This document shows positions 16,043 through 25,877 of a stretch of 64,000 bases of DNA, one piece after another. Below the pieces are notes generated by a model, which saw only the letters and a program-made list of their open reading frames with translations, was not told the origin of the DNA and searched no databases. Within the stretch, counting starts at the first letter, position 1. Each line of letters starts with the position of its first letter. The position numbers and the translations under genes are program-made. This DNA comes from an uncultured Sulfurovum sp. (GTDB taxonomy: Bacteria; Campylobacterota; Campylobacteria; Campylobacterales; Sulfurovaceae): positions 124,001-188,000 of the forward strand of contig CACVAP010000086.1 in assembly GCA_902727895.1 (NCBI GenBank), written 5' to 3'.

Positions 16043-17509
16043 TTAGATAAACTGCATTCCTAAAACTGTAACATCATCACTTTGTTCATAGCCAGATGAA
16101 AACTCTATTACACTCTGTTCAAGGAGGTCTTGCTGTTCTTGGAACGATTTATTTCTATTGGAAAGTATGCATTCCCCAAATCTCTCTTGACCATACATAG
16201 AATTGTTTTTACCCTCTTGATCAATTACCCCATCTGTAAGGATATAAAGTTTTGTACCTTCCTCAATCGCTATATTATGCTCCGTATAAACTTGATCCAT
16301 TTTAGTTCGTACAAACCCTACACTAACTCTGTCACTTTTAATTATTTCTAATTCATTGTCATTAATAATATATAGTGCTGTTTTGGCACCTGCATATTTA
16401 CAAACATTAGTTTCTTTATTATAATATAAAATTCCCCCATCAAATCCTGTATTTGACTTTGAACCTTTCTCTTGCTTTAACATGACTTTAATGCTTCGGT
16501 TAAAATACTCTAAAATTTTTGCAGGACTTTTTTCTAAGGTACCTTTATTGATACTTTTCACAATTTGTGTCTCAATTGCTTTAACCAAAATCGTTAAAAA
16601 AGCACCAGACACACCATGCCCTACTCCATCTATCACCATAACTAAAACTTCATTTTCACTCTCAAGTTCAGCGACAAAATAAATATCTCCACCAACAGAA
16701 CCTTTCTGCTTCCAACATGCAAAATTATCTTTTGTATACTTATCTAAAATCTCACTTGAAGGTAAGATAGCCTCTTGAATTAGAAAAGCACACTCTATGG
16801 AAGATTGTAAATTATTATTCACCCGTTCAAGTTCTTTTCTTTGCCCTTCAATGATGTCATAATCATTAAAATCTTTATAGTTAATGTAAGAAGTAAAAAA
16901 CAATACTACAGCAAAAACAATTATGAAAGTAATGGTAAAATAAATAACTTCCGATGACAACTGATGGTTAGATGCTGCTCTAAGTGATACCTCAACTTCT
17001 ATGTCACTTTTTAGTTGACTAAAATACTTTTCTACTTCATTGAATTTTAGAATTAATGTTTCAGCATGTACTACATCTTTTTCACTTAAAGACGAACTTT
17101 TAATCATTATAAGCGCATACTGTTTAGCAATTTCAAAATACTCTTCAAAAGCATTTAAATAAACCTCAACATTAATAATATTAAGATTTTCATTCTCAAT
17201 AATAGACCTTAAATTCTTCCTAACTATTTGATTCTCAGTAATTTCTAAAACCATCTCTTCTTCTGCTGCAAGTGTTGCAAACGTAAGGTTTTCAGAAATA
17301 TTTTTGAGTAATGCCAAGTTATTATTAGACTTCTCTAATGTTGGAATTAATTCATTTTTTAAAAAAATTGTATTATCGTCAATAAGCTGTACTTGTTTAA
17401 CTATCACTACTGTCAGTATAAATCCAAATATTGATGCCATAAGTAAAGGTATGGATAACTTTTGGATTAATGATAATTTTTGATAATAAAAAGCTATTTT
17501 ATCTTTCAT
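16043..17509 (-). CDS. SiaA-like membrane PP2C/SpoIIE phosphatase
   Basis: This 488-residue protein has membrane segments at about 18-38 and 187-207 enclosing a helical periplasmic sensor of about 145 residues. A coiled-coil linker follows, then a SpoIIE-type PP2C domain with GGDIY at 273-277 and the metal-binding D294 in VIDGVGHG, plus a late YEQSDDVTVL motif with the distal aspartates. In the Sia module of Pseudomonas this type of enzyme dephosphorylates SiaC. It is the last gene of a seven-gene operon that also holds SiaB- and SiaC-like genes, and it overlaps the upstream gene by 4 bases. No HAMP domain is apparent. Confidence 0.82.
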   Translation of the reverse strand: MKDKIAFYYQKLSLIQKLSIPLLMASIFGFILTVVIVKQVQLIDDNTIFLKNELIPTLEKSNNNLALLKNISENLTFATLAAEEEMVLEITENQIVRKNLRSIIENENLNIINVEVYLNAFEEYFEIAKQYALIMIKSSSLSEKDVVHAETLILKFNEVEKYFSQLKSDIEVEVSLRAASNHQLSSEVIYFTITFIIVFAVVLFFTSYINYKDFNDYDIIEGQRKELERVNNNLQSSIECAFLIQEAILPSSEILDKYTKDNFACWKQKGSVGGDIYFVAELESENEVLVMVIDGVGHGVSGAFLTILVKAIETQIVKSINKGTLEKSPAKILEYFNRSIKVMLKQEKGSKSNTGFDGGILYYNKETNVCKYAGAKTALYIINDNELEIIKSDRVSVGFVRTKMDQVYTEHNIAIEEGTKLYILTDGVIDQEGKNNSMYGQERFGECILSNRNKSFQEQQDLLEQSVIEFSSGYEQSDDVTVLGMQFI

Positions 17510-17907
17510 TTTATTTTTATAATCTTCCAGTCTTTAGGCATATCTTTCTCTTTTGCCACATAAGCAAAATAACAACTCTCTTTGTCTGCTAAAGTTGTTA
17601 ACTCTTCTGTAGAAAGCTTTTTAGGTGGTATTTTCTTACCTGTAAAAAGCATTCGAACCCAATAGGTTTTTATTTTTCGTACAGACTTATTTAAATACGT
17701 TACAATAAAATCATTATAAAGCTTTTTATTCGTACTGTCTATTACTTTTATTTTCTCTTTACCTATTTCTGTTTTCTTCAACATAAATAATTTTTTAATA
17801 TCACTTTTAGAAATACTTTCAAGCTTACATGCCTTTGATGTAACTATCTGTACATTTGCATTAGCGAAGGTTAAAAAAACAATTGTTAAAATTATAAACT
17901 TTTTCAT
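17506..17907 (-). CDS. Periplasmic phosphate-binding-like protein
   Basis: This is a 133-residue protein with a signal peptide (cut after ANA near residue 18). The remainder resembles the small PstS-like domain of periplasmic binding proteins: SKSDIKKLFMLKK near the start, followed by FIVTYLNKSVRKIKTYWVRMLFTGK. It is half the size of a full substrate-binding protein. It lies between a porin gene (9-base gap) and the SiaA-like phosphatase (4-base overlap). It may bind an anion in the periplasm and signal to the phosphatase sensor domain; the ligand is unknown. Confidence 0.65.
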   Translation of the reverse strand: MKKFIILTIVFLTFANANVQIVTSKACKLESISKSDIKKLFMLKKTEIGKEKIKVIDSTNKKLYNDFIVTYLNKSVRKIKTYWVRMLFTGKKIPPKKLSTEELTTLADKESCYFAYVAKEKDMPKDWKIIKIK

Positions 17908-17916
17908 ATTAGCCTC

Positions 17917-19116
17917 CTAAAATACAAAATTGATGCCTGAACTGAAAATATGTAAACTATCATTCACTCTTTTCTGTTCATCATACTGAAACTTAAACAC
18001 AGCATTGTCTGCTATATCATACCTAAAACCTAATGAGACTGTTTCTAAATTTAGCTCATACTTACCACCACCAGCCATCATACTAAATACTTGATTCGCA
18101 CCCATAATTGCCCCAGCAACTTGCATTGGCATACCTTCTACAGACATTGGACTGTAATTTGAACTACTTTTAGTTTTAGAATAGGTGACAAAAGGTGTCC
18201 ACTCATCAAAGTTGTATCCACTACCGATGTACCAAGAGTTTATATCAGGCATAAAACTATCTGTATCAGCTGAGATATACTCACCTGATACATAAGCATT
18301 TTCAAACTCATACTTAGCACCAAGGTTAAGATAAGAGATTCTTTGATTTTGGTATTTATACTTTTCAATAGTATTTGAAATAATTGGGATATTCAAAGCA
18401 TTAAACTGTCCTAAAACACCCTCTGTTCGCTGATTATTTAAATCCAATGTAGTTGAAAAGTAAGAAGTTCTAAGCGTTAAATCATTATATAAAAGCTTAA
18501 CTGCCAAACCATAAATATTTTCAGCATGTATTGTAGCATCACCAACATTATTATTTGTAGACATATATTTACTATTTGTTTGACCATATAAAAAGGTTGA
18601 AGATAAAGAACCATTCTCTAAATCAGCACGATGGAAAAGCTCTATACCTTGGTATTTACTAATAGAGACCAAACCATACATATCTGGTAGACGAAGCATC
18701 TCATAAGAGTACCCAACATTCAATATGTCAGAGTTCATAAAGGTAGGAAGTCTCATCAATCCAACCTTTATATCAAAAGCATCCGTCACTTGATATTTAG
18801 CATTTGCCCATTCTGCATCTAAGTTTTTACCATTAGAATTATTTTTACTGGCTATGGCTTGTACTGTAAAACTTAATTTATGAGTTACTTTTGCATCTAA
18901 CTGTAAACCCAATGCACTATAGTTTGCAAATGAAGCTTTTCCTTTACTACCCTTTTCAGTAAAAAATGAATTTCTAAAGGTAACATCTTTATTATCTTGA
19001 AAAGCAACACCTACGGTTCCATACCCATTAACAGACAAAAAGTCCCAATCCTCTGCAAATAAAGCTGTTTTAAATAAACTGAATACAAGTAGTATTTTTA
19101 AAATATTATTTTTCAC
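17917..19116 (-). CDS. Outer-membrane beta-barrel porin
   Basis: This 399-residue protein has a signal peptide (cut after LFA near residue 21) and alternating amphipathic strands throughout. It ends in a C-terminal phenylalanine (INFVF), the usual mark for outer-membrane assembly. No specific substrate motif is seen. It sits inside the Sia-type operon between the SiaB-like kinase and the binding protein, so it may supply the ligand sensed by the system. Confidence 0.78.
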   Translation of the reverse strand: MKNNILKILLVFSLFKTALFAEDWDFLSVNGYGTVGVAFQDNKDVTFRNSFFTEKGSKGKASFANYSALGLQLDAKVTHKLSFTVQAIASKNNSNGKNLDAEWANAKYQVTDAFDIKVGLMRLPTFMNSDILNVGYSYEMLRLPDMYGLVSISKYQGIELFHRADLENGSLSSTFLYGQTNSKYMSTNNNVGDATIHAENIYGLAVKLLYNDLTLRTSYFSTTLDLNNQRTEGVLGQFNALNIPIISNTIEKYKYQNQRISYLNLGAKYEFENAYVSGEYISADTDSFMPDINSWYIGSGYNFDEWTPFVTYSKTKSSSNYSPMSVEGMPMQVAGAIMGANQVFSMMAGGGKYELNLETVSLGFRYDIADNAVFKFQYDEQKRVNDSLHIFSSGINFVF

Positions 19117-19127
19117 ACTTTCCTCTT

Positions 19128-19673
19128 TTATATAAACAATCTTTGCTTGTATACTAAAATTCCCTCTTTGTCATAAGGAGAAAATTCAACTTCCATAGGG
19201 GCACAACTTTTACGTGCCATCATTATGTACCCTAGTCCAGCCCCTTTTTCATGACTGTCTTCTTTCGATCTACTTTTTTGGCGCACTAACTTTCTTAATG
19301 CCTTATGATCCAAATCTTTTATAACTTCTAGTTTCTCTTTAATAATCTCTCTTTGATACGTTTCAATTAAATTACAACTCTCTAAAACATAAGTACTATC
19401 ACTTGTAAAACAATATAAAGAATAATTACAAAATGTTTCTAAAGAGTTATCGTCTACTATTTTATCTCTATAAGAATAATTAAGAATATTTTGTGCTGTC
19501 TCAACAAACAATTCAAAGACATTTTTGACTTTATCTTTATTGAAACAGCTTTCTAATAATAATTTTTCAATATCATTAGCTGCCTCTATCATCATTGCTT
19601 CATTTATTTTTCCTGCAAATTCATAGATGACATTATCATCTACCTTAATACATATTTTTAAACTTTTTTTCAT
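19128..19673 (-). CDS. SiaB-like (DUF6272) protein kinase
   Basis: This 181-residue soluble protein has a GHKL-type ATP site: the N box in FELFVETAQNIL with E58 and N62, and the GAGLG loop at 144-148. It fits the DUF6272/SiaB kinase group that phosphorylates SiaC. It is encoded 2 bases after the SiaC-like gene. Together with the SiaA-like phosphatase downstream it forms a kinase/phosphatase switch on the SiaC-like protein. Assignment is by motif and context. Confidence 0.75.
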   Translation of the reverse strand: MKKSLKICIKVDDNVIYEFAGKINEAMMIEAANDIEKLLLESCFNKDKVKNVFELFVETAQNILNYSYRDKIVDDNSLETFCNYSLYCFTSDSTYVLESCNLIETYQREIIKEKLEVIKDLDHKALRKLVRQKSRSKEDSHEKGAGLGYIMMARKSCAPMEVEFSPYDKEGILVYKQRLFI

Positions 19674-19675
19674 AA

Positions 19676-20056
19676 CTAATACGTCACAGCTTCTATATTT
19701 AATGTAGGAAACTCTTCTGAATAATCTTCAAAATCTTCCAAACCACTTTCACTCTCTTTATCGTAATACCAATAAATATTTATATTTTTTACTTTAGACT
19801 CTTCTATAATATCAAGAATCTCAAATATAATTTGTGTGGTCGCCGAATTAAAATATAAAAATTTAAAATTGATACAAGTTTTTTTCTCTTCATCTTTATA
19901 AGATAAGAAATAATGTTTTAACCATTCTGTAATAGGTCTGTAAAATGCAAAAGTATTTTCAGGATAAGATTTACCTTCAAACGAAATAAGCCCTTTATCT
20001 TTATTCATAACAACCTTTGGGCTATTATCTGTTTCATCTAATAAAATATTATCCAT
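19676..20056 (-). CDS. SiaC-like (DUF1987) regulatory phosphoprotein
   Basis: This is a 126-residue protein with the DUF1987 landmarks: ISFEGKSYPEN near 24-34, a FAFYRPITEWLKHYF helix and YFNSATTQIIFEILD near 68-82. The serine/threonines S71, T73 and T74 sit where SiaC is phosphorylated in Pseudomonas (a threonine in a YFNTSS-type motif). SiaC binds a target enzyme only in one phosphorylation state. It overlaps the upstream histidine kinase gene by 8 bases, so the kinase, rather than the usual diguanylate cyclase SiaD, is the likely output or input partner here. Confidence 0.76.
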   Translation of the reverse strand: MDNILLDETDNSPKVVMNKDKGLISFEGKSYPENTFAFYRPITEWLKHYFLSYKDEEKKTCINFKFLYFNSATTQIIFEILDIIEESKVKNINIYWYYDKESESGLEDFEDYSEEFPTLNIEAVTY

Positions 20057-20930
20057 GAATGTCCTTTATTGAGTTTTTTGGCACAGTAATGGTAAAAAGT
20101 GTGCCGTCTTTATGATTATGAACATTGATAGTCCCATTCATATTCTGAACTATATTATAAGTCATGCTTAAACCTATTCCAGTTCCTTTATCTTTAAATT
20201 TAGTAGTAAAATAAGGTTCAAAAATCTTATCTATAACATCATCAGGTATCCCACCAGCATTGTCTTGGACACTAACAACAACATCAAGAGCAGTTTCTTC
20301 TGTCTTTATTTCTATTACTCTTTCTTTTATATCTCTACTTACAAAAGCATCTTTAGCATTCGAAAAAAGAACCAATAAAGCTTGATTAAACTTTCCTATA
20401 TCTCCATTAATCACTAACTCTTCTACTAAGTCTTGCTTAATAATAATATGATGTTCAGTTGCTTGAAAATTAAATATATGAATTGTTTCAGCAATCGACT
20501 TTTTTAATTTAAATAATTTTTTTTCTTGATCTGAATGTGAAGAGAAATTGGTAAAATCAAGAATGGTCTTATTTAAATACTTTGTCTGATCTGCTATTAT
20601 TTCTAACTCTCTATTATCTTTCATTTCAATTTTAAGTATGGATACAAGATTTAAAATAATACTGAGTGGTTGTTTCCATTGATGTGTAATATTTTCCATC
20701 ATCTCACCAATTACGGCAAGACGTGAAGAAGTTAACATACTCTTATATGCCTCTTGAATAGCTTTTTTATTTTCTTTAACCGTGTGATTCAAAAAAGCTT
20801 TTTCTTCATCAAAGTTTTCATATGTCTCAGTAATATTCTCCATCAACTTTAATGTTTTTTCATCAAGGTCATTAGTATCAAACTGCTTTCCATATACCTG
20901 CTTGATTTGTCTCTTGAGTAATCTATGCAT
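20049..20930 (-). CDS. Soluble histidine kinase of the Sia-type operon
   Basis: This 293-residue kinase has no membrane segment. Residues 1-70 are a coiled coil. The H box is THQWKQPL with H83, followed by an ATP domain with LFSNAKDAF (N box), DNAGG and GTGIGLS. No sensory domain is present, so it probably takes its signal from a protein partner. It lies between a lone receiver protein (7-base gap) and the SiaC-like gene (8-base overlap). In known Sia modules this position belongs to the diguanylate cyclase SiaD. Confidence 0.83.
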   Translation of the reverse strand: MHRLLKRQIKQVYGKQFDTNDLDEKTLKLMENITETYENFDEEKAFLNHTVKENKKAIQEAYKSMLTSSRLAVIGEMMENITHQWKQPLSIILNLVSILKIEMKDNRELEIIADQTKYLNKTILDFTNFSSHSDQEKKLFKLKKSIAETIHIFNFQATEHHIIIKQDLVEELVINGDIGKFNQALLVLFSNAKDAFVSRDIKERVIEIKTEETALDVVVSVQDNAGGIPDDVIDKIFEPYFTTKFKDKGTGIGLSMTYNIVQNMNGTINVHNHKDGTLFTITVPKNSIKDIHG

Positions 20931-20937
20931 TGTAAAA

Positions 20938-21342
20938 CTAAGCTACTTCTTCTAAAATTTCATCAACTTTATTCACCCAGTTCTCAGGAAAAGGTTTTGC
21001 TAAAATCAAATCGGGATTCTGAGCTTTAACTTCTTTACCTATCAACTGCTTATCTTCAGATGTTGAAGTGTCTAGCCATGCCGACATAACTACAATTTTA
21101 ATATCTGGTTTGATTTTCCGTAATTCTTCAATCAATTCACTACCACGTAGGTTAGGCATTTCATAATCTGTTATAACCATAACAACATCTTCAAATTCAA
21201 GTTTAAATCTATCTAACAATACAACTGGACTTTCAAAGTCCACTACTACATAATCATGTTTAGATAATATTCCGATTGTTTTTTTTGTTGCATATGCTGC
21301 AAAAGGGTAATCATCCACTACAAATATTTTTTTCTTTGACAT
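20938..21342 (-). CDS. Stand-alone receiver protein
   Basis: This is a 134-residue protein made only of a receiver domain: FVVDD at 7-11, phospho-acceptor D59 in VITDYEMP, the switch residue near VVMSAW and a late LAKPF lysine. There is no DNA-binding or enzymatic output. It is the first gene of the Sia-type operon, and its partner kinase follows after 7 bases. It may act by binding another protein, for example the kinase, SiaB-like or motility components. Confidence 0.83.
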   Translation of the reverse strand: MSKKKIFVVDDYPFAAYATKKTIGILSKHDYVVVDFESPVVLLDRFKLEFEDVVMVITDYEMPNLRGSELIEELRKIKPDIKIVVMSAWLDTSTSEDKQLIGKEVKAQNPDLILAKPFPENWVNKVDEILEEVA

Positions 21343-21519
21343 AACTATCCTTAATAAAAATTTTCAATAACTAATTTTATTATTTTACTATAGTATTAAA
21401 GTTTAAATTTAATAAAAAATTAATATTAAAGTCAAACAAGAATATTAGGCTAAATATTTAGTATTAATTTATGGTATATGAGAATAAAAAAGAATAAAAA
21501 AGAATACTTAGAGGGAAAT

Positions 21520-21550
21520 AATATCCATAGAGCTTAGCGCTATGGATATT
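21520..21550 (-). terminator. Hairpin after the molybdoenzyme operon
   Basis: A perfect 11-base inverted repeat (AATATCCATAG at 21520-21530 and its complement at 21540-21550) with a 9-base loop lies 11 bases past the stop of the oxidoreductase gene. No clean T-run follows directly on the minus strand; a T-rich stretch begins about 14 bases further on. It may be a terminator or an mRNA-stabilising stem. The rest of the 21343-21519 gap is A+T rich and should hold the promoter of the Sia-type operon. Confidence 0.6.
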
Positions 21551-21561
21551 ATGGAGTAAAG

Positions 21562-24500
21562 TTAGTCAGTAATTTTTACTGAGTAAGCTTTATGAGAAAG
21601 AGGCACAGCTGGTCTCTTAATATGTTTTGGTCTTCTTAATGTATCAGAAGAGTTAAGAGGACGTGTTAACTTGTCTCTCCATGCTTGATAAACTTTCATG
21701 TTGTTTTCGTAATTAACATAAATGTCACCAATTTGGTCACCTTTGTGTGCTTTTTCAAGCGTTACTTTTTGGTGCCATGCATGGTTACCTGCAATTGGAT
21801 CTGGATGTGAAGGTGCTACAGCATTTTGCCATGAACCACTTAAACCATCCCACCAAATGTTGTCAAGATCTTTGTTGTACTCTTTAAACTGCCAAGAATC
21901 AGAACGTTCAAACATACCTTCATCTAATCCTTGAACTGGCGTTAATGTACCTATCTTACCATCCATTGTAAGGTCATACAATGGAGCACCAACACCCATT
22001 ACACCTAGTGCATGGTCAAACCCTGGAATATCAATGGCATTTTTAAGCTTCCATCTACCAGCATGGTGAGAGTTCGCTAAAACACCTGGCATTGTACCTT
22101 CTGTTGGAACAACCATTGCCACAAAATAACCAGATTCAAGTCCTGAAACAGTATCCGTAATGGTAACTCTAACAGCCTCACCTTGTACTAGTTTCATTCT
22201 TTTTGCATCATCTGGATTAATCCAAACAGGGTTATGGTTTTGAGAAATCTCCATAAGATGTTTTGAGTTTACTGAACGTGTATGAATATTGTAAGACAAT
22301 CTAAATACAGTATTTAATGCAAACTCATTTTTCTCAATGTCCATGTGGTCATGGTGAATATGACTTACAACATGTACCATGTCTTTTCTTCCCTGCTTCG
22401 TTGTTGGGTAAATTGGTATAGCGTACTCAGGCCACTTCCATTCAGCAAACCACTCAGAGAAGAACTCTGCTTTTTTACTTAATGAATGGAAACCTTGTAC
22501 AACTTCACCATCTACTTCAATACCAATCGCATGCTTCTCACCATGATGACCGTCTACCATTAATGCACCATACTCATCTTTAGTTACATCTTCAGCTTTA
22601 TACTCATGTCCATGAACATGATAAACATCGCCAACTTTTTTAACAGCTCTCTCTTGAGGTCTGTAAATGTTGTCTTCTTCAAGCCATGTTCCCATGTCTC
22701 TCATCATTTCATAGTTAGGGTACTTCGCTTTAGGGTAATGCTTTTTAGCAATAGACTTAAGGTTTGGTAAGTTATCAAATGCAGCTTGATACCATTCTGG
22801 AATGGTTACAGCTCTTGTTGGATCTTCTTTTGAAGCCCAGTGATCACGAACACCAAGTTTTCCATCTGGATCAACATAATCAACCATAATGTTTGCCCAA
22901 AATTCTACTTCTTCCCAAATTTCACCAAGACCTGCAGCCATGTGTGCTTCAAGTGTAGCTCTTTCTGGACGTTTAGCTTTCCAACCAAGTTTTTCAAGTG
23001 CAACTCTAAGTGCTGGTTGTCTAAATGATAACCATCTTGAAGGTTGTGTCGCTTCTGAATGTTGATCATGACGCTCACCAGCAAGACCTGTTGGTAAAAT
23101 GTAATCACAATACCAGTTAGTCTCTGACCAAGTTGGAGAAAGGTTAATACTTAATTCAATTAACTTCTCATCTTTAAGTGCTTCAATCCATCTAAAACCA
23201 TCTGGGTTAATCCAAACTGGGTTGTACATTCTTGGAACATAAACACCAATTTTTTTAGGAATATTAAGCCCTTTGGCTTTCCATTTCTTATGCCACTCAT
23301 CATCCATAAGTAAGTGAGGTAAGATATGACTCATTTCATATGAACTTAATGGATACTCAGGTGGCCATGCAAGCTCATTCCATACATCAACTTTTTTAGG
23401 TTTTTCACCTGAAACTGTCGCTTTATGACCTTTACCATTAACTGAAATAACATGCCAGTGGTGCATTCCTACCCCACCTTTGTCTCCAGCCATTGCTCCA
23501 CGAAGGGCAAATGGTAAGAATGCTGAACGTGCAATCATCCAACCACCACGGTTAGCAATTGGTCCTGCTCTCCAGATGTATGTTGCTACTCTTGTACCAG
23601 CATCGATGAACATGTCAAATAATTTTTCAACAATTCTAGCTTCAATTCTACACTCTTTAGTAACAAAGTCAAGTGTATATTTAGAGTACATTTTAGAAAT
23701 CATATCTATGAAGTCTTCGTAAGAATCACCTTTTGGTAATTCGTCAATGTATCCTTTTTCAACAAGAAGGTCTAACTGTTTTGGATTAGCCATAAGTCTA
23801 TCCCAGTTCATCCAGTTTTTAACCCATGCATGATTAACTAAATCTTTACCGTTAATTCCTTTTTCATTAAGAATTCTATTTGCAAGGTAAAGGTACAGAG
23901 CTGTCTCTGTTCCTGGCCAACATGGAACCCAAAGGTCAGCCATACCAGCAGAGTTAGACATACGAGGATCCATAACAACAAGTTTAGCCCCTCTTTTTCT
24001 TGCATCAGCAATTCTACCAGCAGCTTGCTGGAAGTAGTGACCTGCATCAGCAGCGTGAGAAGACTGAAGAAAAATTAAATCAGCATTCGACCAATCTGGT
24101 GAGTTTCTGTCATCATTAAACCACTGAATTGTACCTTGTCTAGCACCTGCTGAACAGATATTTGTATGTGAGTTATACCCATCACAACCCATAGAGTGAG
24201 GAACACGGTGACCAAATCCATTTTCGTTTGGACGACCAACTTGGTGCATGAAAAGTTTCTTAGACATTTCATCACCTTTTTCAAGGATAGTATGGATTTT
24301 TCCACCAATATCTTTCATGGCATCATCCCATGAAGTTCTTATCCATTTACCTTCACCTCTTTTAGAACCTGGCGCTCTTTTTAAAGGGAAAGGAATTCTA
24401 TCTGGATCGTACATTTGTGATTGTGTCGCATAACCTTTAGCACAGTTACGTCCACGTGAACCAGCATGTAAAGGGTTACCCATGTACTTAATAACTCTTA

Positions 24501-24921
24501 AGTCTTTTGGATCATTAGATTTTTTAAAGTCCCCAATGTTTACCCATGCAGTTAAACCACAAGAAGCTTCACAGTTTGAACAAGATGTTGGTACCAACAT
24601 ATATTCTGTTGCTTTAATTCCATCTTTATTATCTTCTGATTTAACACCTTTTCTACCAACACCACCACGTTTCCAGTCATCTCCACTTAATTCAGTAAAA
24701 GAATCCCATTGCGCATGTGGTGGATAATGTTCTGGTGTACCATTAGACATTGGAACAACATCGTAACCTAACTCTTCGCTAGCAGCATCTTCTGAAGCCA
24801 CTGCACTTGAAAATACACCTTTTGCAACGACTGCACCAGCCACTGCATAACCTGTTCCCTTAAGAAACGTACGTCTACTTTCAAAGAAAGAAGACTTATC
24901 ATTATTCATTTTCTTAACCAT
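21562..24921 (-). CDS. Tat-exported molybdopterin oxidoreductase, catalytic subunit (Psr/Phs/Ttr-like)
   Basis: This 1119-residue enzyme has a Tat signal (SRRTFLK at about 15-21, cut after AVA near 42). A 4Fe-4S site is formed by C114, C117, C121 and C160. The NICSAGARQG motif supplies a likely cysteine ligand to molybdenum. The molybdopterin-binding C-terminal domain is visible with NPVWINPDDAKRM. An AAGGAG site supports the start. Export places it in the periplasm, as for polysulfide, thiosulfate, tetrathionate or arsenate reductases; the cytoplasmic sulfite enzyme SoeA lacks such a signal. It is larger than typical PsrA, so the substrate is uncertain. It is the last gene of a B-C-A operon. 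Confidence 0.85.
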   Translation of the reverse strand: MVKKMNNDKSSFFESRRTFLKGTGYAVAGAVVAKGVFSSAVASEDAASEELGYDVVPMSNGTPEHYPPHAQWDSFTELSGDDWKRGGVGRKGVKSEDNKDGIKATEYMLVPTSCSNCEASCGLTAWVNIGDFKKSNDPKDLRVIKYMGNPLHAGSRGRNCAKGYATQSQMYDPDRIPFPLKRAPGSKRGEGKWIRTSWDDAMKDIGGKIHTILEKGDEMSKKLFMHQVGRPNENGFGHRVPHSMGCDGYNSHTNICSAGARQGTIQWFNDDRNSPDWSNADLIFLQSSHAADAGHYFQQAAGRIADARKRGAKLVVMDPRMSNSAGMADLWVPCWPGTETALYLYLANRILNEKGINGKDLVNHAWVKNWMNWDRLMANPKQLDLLVEKGYIDELPKGDSYEDFIDMISKMYSKYTLDFVTKECRIEARIVEKLFDMFIDAGTRVATYIWRAGPIANRGGWMIARSAFLPFALRGAMAGDKGGVGMHHWHVISVNGKGHKATVSGEKPKKVDVWNELAWPPEYPLSSYEMSHILPHLLMDDEWHKKWKAKGLNIPKKIGVYVPRMYNPVWINPDGFRWIEALKDEKLIELSINLSPTWSETNWYCDYILPTGLAGERHDQHSEATQPSRWLSFRQPALRVALEKLGWKAKRPERATLEAHMAAGLGEIWEEVEFWANIMVDYVDPDGKLGVRDHWASKEDPTRAVTIPEWYQAAFDNLPNLKSIAKKHYPKAKYPNYEMMRDMGTWLEEDNIYRPQERAVKKVGDVYHVHGHEYKAEDVTKDEYGALMVDGHHGEKHAIGIEVDGEVVQGFHSLSKKAEFFSEWFAEWKWPEYAIPIYPTTKQGRKDMVHVVSHIHHDHMDIEKNEFALNTVFRLSYNIHTRSVNSKHLMEISQNHNPVWINPDDAKRMKLVQGEAVRVTITDTVSGLESGYFVAMVVPTEGTMPGVLANSHHAGRWKLKNAIDIPGFDHALGVMGVGAPLYDLTMDGKIGTLTPVQGLDEGMFERSDSWQFKEYNKDLDNIWWDGLSGSWQNAVAPSHPDPIAGNHAWHQKVTLEKAHKGDQIGDIYVNYENNMKVYQAWRDKLTRPLNSSDTLRRPKHIKRPAVPLSHKAYSVKITD

Positions 24922-24932
24922 CTATATTCTCC

Positions 24933-25877
24933 TTAACTTAACGGTAACAACTGTGGTATTTCTAACCACGTACTTTTTGCGAAATAAAGACCTATAAATG
25001 TCGTTACTGCTGCGAATTTCATCATTGTTCTGTTATCACTCATTGTTGTAGCAACAAAGAATGGAATAATGTAACCTAAAATCATTCCTGCCCAGAATTG
25101 AGTAAAATATGGACCACCAGAGTGAACATATGCTAACGTAGCTTCAACTTCTGCTGCTTTGTAAGAGAAGAAGTACTCACCCATGTACATAATAAATGAA
25201 AATAAAACTGAAAGAGCCAAGATCATTGCTAAATCTTTTTTAACTGTCTCAGCCCATTTACCACCAATTAAAATAAATGTTGCTGAACCAACCATAAAGG
25301 CTGCCAGTAACATTTGAATTAATTCTGCACCTGGAACCCAAAGTTCTCTTGCTGCCGATTGTGACATAATAATGGCTGTATACATTGTAACTGGAAATGC
25401 AAGAAACACAGTAAATGGAAATACTTTTTCGTAAAGTCCATCTTTAGATCTCACAGCTTTAGCAATAGCACAATCTTTTCTAAACTCAGAAAAATGTGTA
25501 AATAAAGACGTAAACATCATAATTGAAACAAGTACTAAGAAGATTGACGCCATCCATGCACCAACGGTAATAGACGAAGTCCAGTGTGGGTGTGTAAAGA
25601 TATGAATCATTCTCCATGGTTGATGTAAGTCAATTAATGTAAAAAATAAGAAAGCATTTAATGCAATAAATGAGATAAGAGGCATTAACCATCTTAAACT
25701 AGGCATATCTTCATGCTTATGCCTGTAAAGTAAAAAAGCACCTACAAGAATAACACCTGTACCAATACTCTTAGCCCACATGTTAAGCGTAATCATCCAA
25801 CCCCAGATAATTCCAGTGTGTGCAACATCCATAGATACAATGGCTTTTGTTGCTTCTATTGTACTAACGTGATCCAT
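24933..25877 (-). CDS. NrfD/PsrC-type quinone-interacting membrane subunit
   Basis: This is a 314-residue protein with about eight membrane helices, the first near residues 22-47. It has the NrfD family pattern, including conserved polar residues in the helices (for example the DLHQPWR segment near 103-109). These subunits anchor the periplasmic A/B subunits and exchange electrons with the quinone pool. The start forms a TAATG overlap with the iron-sulfur subunit stop, and the catalytic subunit follows after 11 bases. Confidence 0.86.
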   Translation of the reverse strand: MDHVSTIEATKAIVSMDVAHTGIIWGWMITLNMWAKSIGTGVILVGAFLLYRHKHEDMPSLRWLMPLISFIALNAFLFFTLIDLHQPWRMIHIFTHPHWTSSITVGAWMASIFLVLVSIMMFTSLFTHFSEFRKDCAIAKAVRSKDGLYEKVFPFTVFLAFPVTMYTAIIMSQSAARELWVPGAELIQMLLAAFMVGSATFILIGGKWAETVKKDLAMILALSVLFSFIMYMGEYFFSYKAAEVEATLAYVHSGGPYFTQFWAGMILGYIIPFFVATTMSDNRTMMKFAAVTTFIGLYFAKSTWLEIPQLLPLS

